Source: Streptomyces sp. R44 (GTDB lineage Bacteria; Actinomycetota; Actinomycetes; Streptomycetales; Streptomycetaceae). Taken from it: DNA of 64,000 nt. The position numbers and the translations under genes were made by a program. The notes under the pieces are model-generated. The model did not search any database, was not told where the DNA came from, and saw only the letters and a list, made by a program, of their open reading frames with translations. Of this stretch, positions 46,895 through 54,340 are shown in pieces. How positions within the stretch are numbered: the first letter of the stretch is position 1; every line of letters begins with the position of its first letter. The stretch lies in assembly GCF_041053105.1 (NCBI RefSeq), contig NZ_CP163444.1, positions 7,224,501-7,288,500 of the forward strand, in the 5' to 3' direction.

Positions 46895-47953
46895 TCAGCC
46901 CGCGACGGGCGCGGGTGCCGGCTCGGCCTCCGGCGCGGTGAGGCCCGGGAAGGCCGGGATCACGGTCGGCTCCGGCGCGGACGCGGGAGCCGGAACCGTC
47001 AGCGGGGTCGTGCCCTGCGGAGACACGGGTGCGGGAGCGGGAGCCGCCACCGTCACCGGCGCCGGTTCCTGCGTGCCGCCCTTCGTCAGCAGCACGACCC
47101 CCCGCGCCGCGATCAGCGACGCGCCGGCCGCGACCAGCCAGCCCCAGGCGCCCGCCCGGAAGGTCTCGCCGAGCAGGGCCACGCCGATCACCGCGGCGGC
47201 CGCCGGGTTCGAGAGGTTGACGACGGCCAGCGGGGCCGCGAGTCCGCCCCGGTACGCGGCCTGGGAGAGCAGCAGGCCGCCGCTGGCGAAGCCGGATATC
47301 AGGACGGCGAGGAGTGCGGTCTGCCACCAGGTCGGCTCGGCGCCGGGCAGGTCGAGCGCGAGCGCGGCCGTGAGCGTCTGGGTGAGCGCCGAGGCGACGC
47401 CCGAGGCGATCCCGGAGGCCGTCGCGTGGCCGAGTCCGCGCGCGGCCGGACCGCCGGTCCCGCGCTGCTCGCGCCCGTGCAGCCGCCCGGAGGCCAGTAC
47501 GGCGATCAGGAGTGCCGTCGCCGCGGCCACGATCAGGGACTCGCGCAGACTGAGCGCCTCGCCGGGGGCCGTGGGCCCGGTGACGGCGACGAGCCCGACG
47601 AGCCCGCCCAGGGTCCACAGGGCTCCGCGCCATTCGGTACGGGTCACCCGGCGCCGCGCGCAGTACGCGCCCAGCGGCAGCGCCGCCACCAGCGTCAGGG
47701 CGCCCAGCGGCTGAACGAGCGTCAGCGGCCCGTAGTGCAGGGCGGCCACGTGGGCGAGGGCGCCGGCGGCGTTGAGCCCGACCGCCCACCACCACTGCCC
47801 GCGCGCGAGGAGGGCGCGCAGCGCGCCGCGGCCGTCGGGAGCGGCGGGGGAGGCGGCGGCGAGCCGGGACTGGGCGACGGCGGCGAGCGCGTACCCGGCG
47901 GCGGAGACGAGGGAGAGGAGCACCGCGAGCGCGGTGCCGGCGGCGGGGTTCAT
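46895..47953 (-). CDS. DMT-superfamily transporter
   Basis: 352 residues with ten hydrophobic helices in two five-helix halves (EamA-like): MNPAAGTALAVLLSLVSAAG at the start and GVALLGETFRAGAWGWLVAA near the end, the conserved xxGE motif. A Pro/Ala-rich cytoplasmic tail of about 60 residues follows the last helix. The substrate is unknown. The start overlaps the PAP2 stop by 4 nt, so it is the second gene of that operon. Confidence 0.83.
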   Translation of the reverse strand: MNPAAGTALAVLLSLVSAAGYALAAVAQSRLAAASPAAPDGRGALRALLARGQWWWAVGLNAAGALAHVAALHYGPLTLVQPLGALTLVAALPLGAYCARRRVTRTEWRGALWTLGGLVGLVAVTGPTAPGEALSLRESLIVAAATALLIAVLASGRLHGREQRGTGGPAARGLGHATASGIASGVASALTQTLTAALALDLPGAEPTWWQTALLAVLISGFASGGLLLSQAAYRGGLAAPLAVVNLSNPAAAAVIGVALLGETFRAGAWGWLVAAGASLIAARGVVLLTKGGTQEPAPVTVAAPAPAPVSPQGTTPLTVPAPASAPEPTVIPAFPGLTAPEAEPAPAPVAG

Positions 47954-48843
47954 CGCAGGGCTCCGACAGGGAGGGGGGCCGCGCCGAGCGGGCGGGACAC
48001 GGGTGGGGGTGCCGTCCGCCGGCCGGGGGCGCGGACGGCGAGCAGCGCGAGGCCGAGGAGGACGGCGGCGGCGAGCGCGTCGAACCAGTAGTGGTTGGCG
48101 GTGCCGATGATGACGAGCAGGGTGAGCGCCGGGTGCAGCAGCCAGAGCACCCGCCGGCGGGACCGGGTGGCGGCGATCAGGCCGATCGCGACCATCAGGG
48201 CCCAGCCGAAGTGGAGCGACGGCATGGCGGCGAACTGGTTCGCCATCGAGTCCGTCTCCGGCGTCGCCCCGTAGACGGAGGGGCCGTAGACGCGGGCCGT
48301 GTCGACGAGTCCGGACGCGGCGAGCATCCGGGGCGGGGCGAGCGGCATCAGCAGGTGCAGCGCGAGCGCGGCGCCGGTGGTGAGGGCCAGTACCCGGCGG
48401 GACCACAGGTAGTGCGCGGGGCGGCGCCAGTACAGCCAGACCAGGAAGGCGACGGTGGCCGGGAAGTGCACGGCCGCGTAGTACGTGTTGGCCGCCCGGA
48501 TCAGCGGTTCGCCGTGCAGGAGCAGCTGCTGGATCGTTCCCTCGCCCGGCAGGTGGATCGCGCGCTCGGCGTCCCAGACGCGGTCGGCGTTCCGGAAGGC
48601 GCGGGTCTCGTGGCCGTTGGCGAAGAGCCGGCCGAACTTGTAGACGAGGAACAGTGCGGTGACGAGGAGCAGCTCGCGCAGGAGCGGGGGTCTGGCGGAC
48701 CCGGGCCCGGGCTCCGGTTCCTGTTCCGGCTCGGCGGCGGCTTCCGGGTCGCCGGTCCCGCCCCGGGCGGCGGGTGCGGGGGTAGGAGGCGTCCCCCGTC
48801 CTGCAGGACGTGGTTCGCGTATCCCGCGTATCCCGACAGCCAT
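47950..48843 (-). CDS. PAP2-superfamily membrane phosphatase/transferase, Aur1/Ipt1-like
   Basis: 297 residues. After a Pro/Glu-rich N-terminal tail (about 55) come six hydrophobic segments. AAMPSLHFGWALMVAIG (about residue 205) and ANHYWFDALAAA (about 255) match the C2 and C3 motifs of the inositolphosphotransferase-like branch of PAP2, with the catalytic His residues in SLHFG and NHYWFD. It should act on a lipid phosphate or transfer a phospho-headgroup on the outer membrane face. It is the first gene of an operon with the DMT transporter, divergent from a TetR gene. Confidence 0.85.
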   Translation of the reverse strand: MAVGIRGIREPRPAGRGTPPTPAPAARGGTGDPEAAAEPEQEPEPGPGSARPPLLRELLLVTALFLVYKFGRLFANGHETRAFRNADRVWDAERAIHLPGEGTIQQLLLHGEPLIRAANTYYAAVHFPATVAFLVWLYWRRPAHYLWSRRVLALTTGAALALHLLMPLAPPRMLAASGLVDTARVYGPSVYGATPETDSMANQFAAMPSLHFGWALMVAIGLIAATRSRRRVLWLLHPALTLLVIIGTANHYWFDALAAAVLLGLALLAVRAPGRRTAPPPVSRPLGAAPLPVGALR

Positions 48844-48902
48844 CGCGCGGCCCTCTAATCCGTCAAATCGCCAACAAACGGAGTGAGCCTAGATCCGATT
48901 TC

Positions 48903-48940
48903 ATCGAGACGCAAGCGTCTCGATACGTTTGCGTCTCGAT
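48903..48940. promoter_or_regulatory. TetR operator between PAP2 and tetR
   Basis: A 38-bp composite dyad. ATCGAGACGCAA (48903-48914) is a perfect inverted copy of TTGCGTCTCGAT (48929-48940), and CGAGACGC-AA-GCGTCTCG (48905-48922) is itself an 18-bp palindrome, giving three half-sites. It lies in the 150-bp divergent gap, 54 nt before the tetR start and 60 nt before the PAP2 start, well placed to repress both. Confidence 0.75.
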
Positions 48941-48993
48941 TGTGCACCCCCTACTCTCGTATGTGCAGAGACAGAGGTGTCCGGGAGGGATCG

Positions 48994-49596
48994 ATGTCCA
49001 CACAGGCCGCGACCGCCGCCGCCCGTCGCAGCAAGATCACGCCGGAGCGCGAGACGGAGCTCTACGACGCCGTGCTCTGCCTCCTGCGCGAGGGCGGCTA
49101 CGACTCGGTGACCATGGAGGGCGTCGCCGCCCGCACCAAGTGCGGCAAGGCCACGCTCTACCGGCAGTGGGGCACCAAGCCCCAGCTCGTGACCGCCGCG
49201 CTCGCCCAGCGCCGCTGCACCGTCTTCACCGGCATCGACACCGGCACCCTCGCCGGCGACCTGCGCGAGGCCGCCCGGGTCGCCGCCTCCCACCGCGAGC
49301 GGGACGCCGAGCTCATGGAGGCCGTCGCGCAGGCCTACATCCAGCACCCCGACCTGCGGGCCGCGCTCCGCGAGACGGTGATCGCCCCCGAGATCGCGGC
49401 CATCGACGCGGTCGTGGCGCGGGCGGTCGAGCGCGGCGAGGTCGCCGCCGGCAACCCGGCGATCGGATTCGTCGCGCCCTGCTTCCTGGGCATGCTCCGC
49501 ATCGAGCGGCTCTTCGAGGAGCGCTTCGCGGACGCGTCGACGATGCGGACCTTCGTCGACGCGGTCCTGCTCCCGGCCCTGGGCGTCGAGGGCTGA
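48994..49596 (+). CDS. TetR-family transcriptional repressor
   Basis: 200 residues from ATG 48994 (GGGAGGG upstream). The N-terminal HTH is LYDAVLCLLREGGYDSVTME followed by GVAARTKCGKATLYRQWG (residues about 20-60), the standard TetR recognition helix ending in TLYRxW. The C-terminal ligand domain is of the TetR_C_16-like type (DLREAARVAASHRERDAELM). It should bind the dyad just upstream and regulate itself and the PAP2-DMT operon. Its ligand may be a lipid or membrane-active drug handled by those proteins, an inference from context. Confidence 0.9.
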   Translation: MSTQAATAAARRSKITPERETELYDAVLCLLREGGYDSVTMEGVAARTKCGKATLYRQWGTKPQLVTAALAQRRCTVFTGIDTGTLAGDLREAARVAASHRERDAELMEAVAQAYIQHPDLRAALRETVIAPEIAAIDAVVARAVERGEVAAGNPAIGFVAPCFLGMLRIERLFEERFADASTMRTFVDAVLLPALGVEG

Positions 49597-49625
49597 GCGC
49601 GGGGGCGGAGCATGGGGGGCTGGCT

Positions 49626-49710
49626 CGCCCCGCCCCGCACGTACGGACTGCGCCCCGCCCCGCGCGTACGGACCGCGCCCACGGACTGCGCCCCGCCCCG
49701 CGCGTCGGGC
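49626..49710. repeat. Tandem 25-bp GC-rich repeat
   Basis: CGCCCCGCCCCGCRCGTACGGACTG occurs twice in full (49626-49650, 49651-49675), then once as a 13-bp remnant and once as a 21-bp partial copy. It fills the gap between tetR and the DUF488 gene. Possible transcript-end structure or simple slippage product. Confidence 0.6.
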
Positions 49711-49746
49711 GCCGTGAGAGCCGGTTCCGTCCCGCACCCTTGAGGC

Positions 49747-50115
49747 ATGGCCGCGAGCACCACCCCCGCCGTCCGTGTCCGCCGCGTCTACGAGGACCCC
49801 TCACCCGACGACGGGGTACGCGTCCTCGTCGACCGGCTCTGGCCGCGCGGCCTCAAGAAGACGGACGCCCACATCGACGAGTGGCCCAAGGCGCTCACCC
49901 CGTCCACCGAACTCCGCCACTGGTACCACGGCCCCGAGGGCGAGTACGAGGAGTTCTGCCGCCGTTACGAGGCCGAGCTCGACGCCCCGGAAGCCGCCGC
50001 GGCCCTCGACCGGCTCCGCGACCTGGCCGCCCGGGAGACCGTCACCCTCCTGACCTCAGCGAAGGACCCGTCCGTGAGCCACACGTCGGTACTGCGGCGG
50101 GCCCTAGAGGCGTAG
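49747..50115 (+). CDS. DUF488-family protein
   Basis: 122 residues from ATG 49747. The family signature RVRRVYEDPSPDDGVRVLVD leads to RLWPRGLKKTDAHIDEW, then ELRHWYHGPEGEYEEFCRRY and a C-terminal VTLLTSAKDPSVSHTSVL, where many relatives have a conserved Asp/Ser pair. Function is unknown; relatives are small cytosolic proteins. It is convergent with the DUF309 gene and their stop regions overlap by 12 nt. Confidence 0.88.
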   Translation: MAASTTPAVRVRRVYEDPSPDDGVRVLVDRLWPRGLKKTDAHIDEWPKALTPSTELRHWYHGPEGEYEEFCRRYEAELDAPEAAAALDRLRDLAARETVTLLTSAKDPSVSHTSVLRRALEA

Positions 50116-50646
50116 CCGGGGCGCCTCCGCGGCGGCGTCGAGCGCGCTCCCGCCCTCCGTACGGTCCGCCAACTCCCGCGCCCACACCACCAGTCCGCCG
50201 ACATCGATCCCGTACGCACCGGGAACCGCGCTCCCGCCGGCCAGGCGGTCGGCGCCACGGCGCAACAGCCGGGCCCCGCCCGCCGTGTTGCCGCGCGCCG
50301 CGTGCGTCAGGCCGACCGCGAGCTGCGCGAGCCCCTGCCACAGGTCCCGCTCCGCCGCAGGTCCGGACTTCCAGGCGTCCTCGAAGACCTCGTGCGCGTG
50401 GAAGGGCATCCCGGCGTCGAGCAGCCGCTGTGCCTCGCGCACGCTCTCCTCGGGCGCGCGGACGACACCCTCGGGCTGCCGGGGCACCCCCTCCGCCCCG
50501 TACGGCAGCGGCCGACCGAGCCCGTCGCGCGGCCGGGCGCTGCGCGCACGCCCCTCCACGTCACGGTCCCTGCCGCGCTCACCGCCCCGCGCAGCGCCCC
50601 GCGCACCGCCCCGCGCGCCGTCGTCGTCACCTGTTGTCCGGTTCAC
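50104..50646 (-). CDS. DUF309-domain protein
   Basis: 180 residues. The N-terminal ~60 residues are Arg/Gly-rich and low complexity. The DUF309 helical domain begins near residue 65: EAQRLLDAGMPFHAHEVFED, AERDLWQGLAQLAVGLTHAA, then RGNTAGGARLLRRGADRL. The HAHEVFEDAW and QGLAQLA motifs define the family. Function unknown. The start could be later than ATG 50646 because the N-terminus looks unstructured. Confidence 0.82.
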   Translation of the reverse strand: MNRTTGDDDGARGGARGAARGGERGRDRDVEGRARSARPRDGLGRPLPYGAEGVPRQPEGVVRAPEESVREAQRLLDAGMPFHAHEVFEDAWKSGPAAERDLWQGLAQLAVGLTHAARGNTAGGARLLRRGADRLAGGSAVPGAYGIDVGGLVVWARELADRTEGGSALDAAAEAPRLRL

Positions 50647-50738
50647 CCGTCCATTGTCGCCCCTCGGACGATCACGAGCGCTAGGCTCGTCTGTCCGGCG
50701 CTGTTCCGGTCCGCGCGGGTGGTGGTGCCGGTAGCGTC

Positions 50739-53534
50739 ATGACCAACAGTTCGTGTGTGGGGAGTGAGTCACCGGTGCCGACGGATCCCGAACAGTCGCC
50801 GCCCGCAACGCCGTTCGCCTCGCGCGTCTCCGACGCGGAGCGCGGCGGTCTGCTGGAACGCGGCCCGGAGCTCGCCGCGGCCGCCCACGCCGTCGACGAA
50901 CTCGTCGCCGGAGCCGCCGCGGGCGGCTCGGGTCGCGGCGGGATACTCGTCTACCGGGGCGAGCCGGGCATAGGCAAGACCGCGCTCCTCGCCGAGATAC
51001 ACCGCACCGCCCGGGACCGCTGCACCGTCCTGACCGCCCGGGGCGGCGAAACCCTCACCTCCGTCCCCTTCCACCTCACCCGGCAACTGCTCCAGCCCGC
51101 CCTGGACGGCTTCGCCGCCGACGAGGTGGGGCAGCTCTTCGGCGACCACTTCGACCTGCTCGCCCCGGCGCTCGGGCTCGCCGCGCCCACACTGGACGCG
51201 CCCGCCGACCCGCAGGGCGTGCTGATCGGCCTCGCCCGGCTCCTGGACCGCCTCGCCGACCGGCTGCGGGACCGGCCCCCGGTGCTGCTCGTGGACGACG
51301 TCCACTGGGCCGACGCCGAATCCCTGGCCTGGCTCGACGCGTTCACCCGCACCCGGCGCGACCGCCGGCTGCCCGTACTCGTCGTCCTCGCCCACCGCCC
51401 GTTCGTGCGGGAGCCGCAGGGCCCCGGCGGGGCCGCGACGCTCGCCGCGCTCGCGGACCGCGCCGTCCTCACCCTGGGCCTGAACGCCCTCACCTCGGGG
51501 GCCACCGCCGAGCTCGCCCGGGACACGCTCGGCGGGCACGCCGACGAGCCCTTCTGCCGCGAGCTGTGGTCGGTCACCTCCGGCAACCCGTACGAGACGG
51601 TCGAGCTGCTCGCCAACGCCCGCGACCGGATGCTCGAACCCGTCGCCGGCTCCGCGGCCCTCCTCCGCGACCTCGGCGCCGGCGCCCGCGGCGGCGGACT
51701 CGTCGCCCGCATCGAGGAGCTCGGCTCCGGCCCGACCCGCCTCGCCTGGGCGACGGCCGGCCTCGGCACGGACAGCACGCCCGAACTCCTCGAAGCCCTC
51801 ACCGGCCTGAGCGCCAAGCAGGTCGCCGAGGACACCGAACTCCTCCGGGCCGCACGGATCGTGACGGCGCCGACGACCGGCCGGAACGGACTCGCCCTCG
51901 TGCCCGTCCCGCCCCTGGAGTTCGCGCATCCCCTCATCGCCACCGCCGTGTACGGCTCGGTGCCCCCGGGCGTACGGACCGCCCTGCACGGACGCGCGGC
52001 CTGGGCGCTCACCCAGGCCGGCCACGGACCGGCCGCCGTCTCCCGCCACCTCCTCGAAGTCCACCCGGACGACGACGAGGACGTCGTGAGCCGCCTGCGG
52101 GCCGCCGCCGTCGAACACCTCGCCGTCGGAGCCCCCGACGCGGCCCGCCGCTGCCTGGAGCGGGCCCTCATCGAACCGCCCGGCCCCGACACGTACGCCA
52201 GGGTCCTCTACGAACTCGGCTGCGCCTCCCTGCTCACCGCGCCCGCCGCCACCGTCCGGCACCTGCGCTCCGCGCTCGACCTGCCCGGCCTCGACGACGA
52301 ACTGCGCATCGACGCGACGTTCCGGCTCACCCAGGCCCTCGCGCACAACAACGAACTCCAGGAGGCCGCGCGGGCCGCCGCCGTCGAATACGGCCGGACG
52401 CCGCCCGGCACCGGCCGACGACGGCTCCAGGCCGCGCACTTCATGTACGAGGGGTTCCAGGCGGCCGAAGTGGACGGCCACGACCGCTCCCGCCGCCTCG
52501 CCGAGCTCACCGCCGGCTTCACCGGAGCCGACAACTCCGAACGGGCCCTCATCACCGTCCGCGGCTTCGACGCGATGATGCGCGGGGAACCCGCCGCCGA
52601 GGTCGTACGCCTCTGCGACCTCGCCCTGGTCGACGGGGCGCCCGCCCGCGGCCTCGGCTGGACCGACCCCGAATGGGGCTTCGAGATCCCGGCCCTCACC
52701 GGCATCGCGTACGCGTTCGCCGACCGTCCCGACCGGGCGGAGGCCCTCTTCACCGAGGCGGTCCGGGCCTTCGAGATCTCCGGCTGGAGCGGCGCCCACC
52801 TCGCCTTCGCCCACACCCTCCTGGGCCTGGTCCACCGGCGCCGCGGCAACCTGCCCCGCGCCCAGCACCACCTGGAGGAAGGTCTCCGGCTCGCCGACCG
52901 CGTCGGCGACGGCCTGCCCGTCCACTGGGACACCGCCTGCCTCCTCGTCGACACCCTCGTCGCCCGGGGCCGTACCGCCGAGGCCCGCCTCGTCGCCGAC
53001 CGGTACGCCTTCGGCCCGCCCTGGCCCGGCGCGATCGTGCTGCCCGACGGCCCCAGCGTCCTCGGTCGGCTGCTGCTCGCCGAAGGCCGGGTCGACGAGG
53101 CCGTGTCCACCCTGGAGGGCGCCGCCGAGGCCCTGACCGGCCGGGGCCGCCACCACATCGTCTGGGCCCCCTGGCCGCTCGACCTCGCCCGTGCGCTCGC
53201 GCCCACCGACCCGGACCGCGCCGCCGGGATCGCCCGCGAGGCCCTCACCCACGCGGAACGCCTCGGCACGCACACCGCCCTCGGCGAGGCCCTCCGCTGC
53301 CTGTCCCTCTTCGTCGACCCGCCGGAGTCCCAGCGCCTGCTGGAACGGGCCGTCGAACACCTCGCGGCGTCGCCGTCCCGCTACGAGGAAGCCCGCGCCC
53401 GCCTCGACCTCGCCCACGCCACCGGCTCGGCCACGACCCTCGCCGAAGCCACCGCCCTGGCCGCCACCTGCGGCGCAGACCTCCCCACTCCGGACGCCGT
53501 GACAGCCCGTGCGTCATCCCACCCCCGGGAGTGA
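50739..53534 (+). CDS. LAL-like ATPase lacking the C-terminal LuxR HTH
   Basis: 931 residues from ATG 50739; GTG 50775 with GGGGAG upstream is an alternative. The N-terminal ATPase has Walker A RGEPGIGKTALL (73-84) and Walker B PVLLVDDVHWADAESLAW (about 184). The next ~700 residues are helical repeats like those of LAL regulators. The protein ends in TALAATCGADLPTPD and a short tail, exactly where LAL proteins would continue into the LuxR HTH. It stops 54 nt before tRNA-Pro. It may be a regulator truncated by an old integration event at the tRNA, or an adaptor ATPase without DNA binding. Confidence 0.85.
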   Translation: MTNSSCVGSESPVPTDPEQSPPATPFASRVSDAERGGLLERGPELAAAAHAVDELVAGAAAGGSGRGGILVYRGEPGIGKTALLAEIHRTARDRCTVLTARGGETLTSVPFHLTRQLLQPALDGFAADEVGQLFGDHFDLLAPALGLAAPTLDAPADPQGVLIGLARLLDRLADRLRDRPPVLLVDDVHWADAESLAWLDAFTRTRRDRRLPVLVVLAHRPFVREPQGPGGAATLAALADRAVLTLGLNALTSGATAELARDTLGGHADEPFCRELWSVTSGNPYETVELLANARDRMLEPVAGSAALLRDLGAGARGGGLVARIEELGSGPTRLAWATAGLGTDSTPELLEALTGLSAKQVAEDTELLRAARIVTAPTTGRNGLALVPVPPLEFAHPLIATAVYGSVPPGVRTALHGRAAWALTQAGHGPAAVSRHLLEVHPDDDEDVVSRLRAAAVEHLAVGAPDAARRCLERALIEPPGPDTYARVLYELGCASLLTAPAATVRHLRSALDLPGLDDELRIDATFRLTQALAHNNELQEAARAAAVEYGRTPPGTGRRRLQAAHFMYEGFQAAEVDGHDRSRRLAELTAGFTGADNSERALITVRGFDAMMRGEPAAEVVRLCDLALVDGAPARGLGWTDPEWGFEIPALTGIAYAFADRPDRAEALFTEAVRAFEISGWSGAHLAFAHTLLGLVHRRRGNLPRAQHHLEEGLRLADRVGDGLPVHWDTACLLVDTLVARGRTAEARLVADRYAFGPPWPGAIVLPDGPSVLGRLLLAEGRVDEAVSTLEGAAEALTGRGRHHIVWAPWPLDLARALAPTDPDRAAGIAREALTHAERLGTHTALGEALRCLSLFVDPPESQRLLERAVEHLAASPSRYEEARARLDLAHATGSATTLAEATALAATCGADLPTPDAVTARASSHPRE

Positions 53535-53587
53535 GGTAATGTTTTCCCTGCACGGCGACGCGGGAGAAACCCCGCGGAGACGCGCAT

Positions 53588-53661
<74 letters not shown>

Positions 53662-53678
53662 CTCGAAAGAGTCGCAGG

Positions 53679-53725
53679 TCAGGGGCCGTTTCAGAGCAAT
53701 CTGAAACGGCCCCTGATCGTTTTTG
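53679..53725 (+). terminator. Intrinsic terminator of tRNA-Pro
   Basis: Perfect 16-bp stem (53679-53694 with 53701-53716), 6-nt loop, and a TTTTT tract at 53720-53724. Confidence 0.9.
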
Positions 53726-53740
53726 GGGACCATTGATTGG

Positions 53741-54058
53741 GTGTCCCTGCAGCCACAACGCTGGTGGACACGGCCGCGGCCGACGCTGGTACACGTGGCA
53801 ATCGCCTTCAGGAGGCGGAGGAGGAATCCTGCAGAGACCGCCACGGCGTCGGTCGGCACAGGCCCGGCCGGCTTTCCGGTGGACTGCTCATCCTGGGAGG
53901 CCTTGCGCAGATACCGGGCCCAGCTCGTTCGACGCGAAGGTAGGCGGCCGGTGGCGGTGCACGAGGTGGTGGACGCACTGGCGGGCGCGGCGGCGGAGGC
54001 CACCGCCAACGAGGGCGGCGGCCTCACGGTCCGGGTACGGTTCGCAGCCGACGGCTGA
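53741..54058 (+). CDS. Doubtful small hypothetical protein
   Basis: A possible 105-residue product from GTG 53741. The last third (WEALRRYRAQLVRREGRRPV, VHEVVDALAGAAAEATA) has the high third-position GC expected of a real Streptomyces gene; the first half, rich in Arg and Trp, does not. I recognise no family. It may be a remnant of foreign DNA next to tRNA-Pro. GTG 53795 is an alternative start. Confidence 0.3.
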   Translation: MSLQPQRWWTRPRPTLVHVAIAFRRRRRNPAETATASVGTGPAGFPVDCSSWEALRRYRAQLVRREGRRPVAVHEVVDALAGAAAEATANEGGGLTVRVRFAADG

Positions 54059-54072
54059 CTCCCGGATGCCGG

Positions 54073-54336
54073 TCAGCCGTCGCCGCGGAGCCGGCGCCCG
54101 ATCTCGATGTCATCCTCCAGCGCGCTCAGCCGCGGCGGGGTCCTGGAAGCGTCCAGGACCACCACGTGGAGCCGGTCGCCCTCGGCCGGGGGCGGCGCCT
54201 CCTCCGACCACCACGAGGGGTGCTTGGCCTGGTCGATGAACCCGTCCCCGCCTTCCGCGGTTTCGATCGTCACGAACGACCCCACCATGGTCACCACCTT
54301 GATCACCACGTCGAACTCTTCGTGATTCCTGACCAC
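54073..54336 (-). CDS. Small S1/OB-fold-like protein, candidate Rhs immunity
   Basis: 87 residues from GTG 54336, chosen because AGAAGGGG (inside the end of the Rhs gene) precedes it. An ATG at 54357 is in frame and would overlap the Rhs gene by 17 nt. FDVVIKVVTMVGSFVTIETA, GGDGFIDQAKHPSWW and GDRLHVVVLDASRTPPRLSA follow the S1-domain order (strand, FGxFV, GFI, GDxVxVxVLD). Being directly behind, and coupled to, the toxin-bearing 3' end makes it the natural immunity candidate. Its function is inferred from position only; nothing shows that it binds the toxin. Confidence 0.6.
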   Translation of the reverse strand: MVRNHEEFDVVIKVVTMVGSFVTIETAEGGDGFIDQAKHPSWWSEEAPPPAEGDRLHVVVLDASRTPPRLSALEDDIEIGRRLRGDG

Positions 54337-54340
54337 GTCA

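Noticed and set aside
49596..49747. Possible small RNA or gene in the tandem GC repeat
   Set aside because: The sequence is a simple repeat with no start codon plus ribosome site, and no stable conserved stem stands out.
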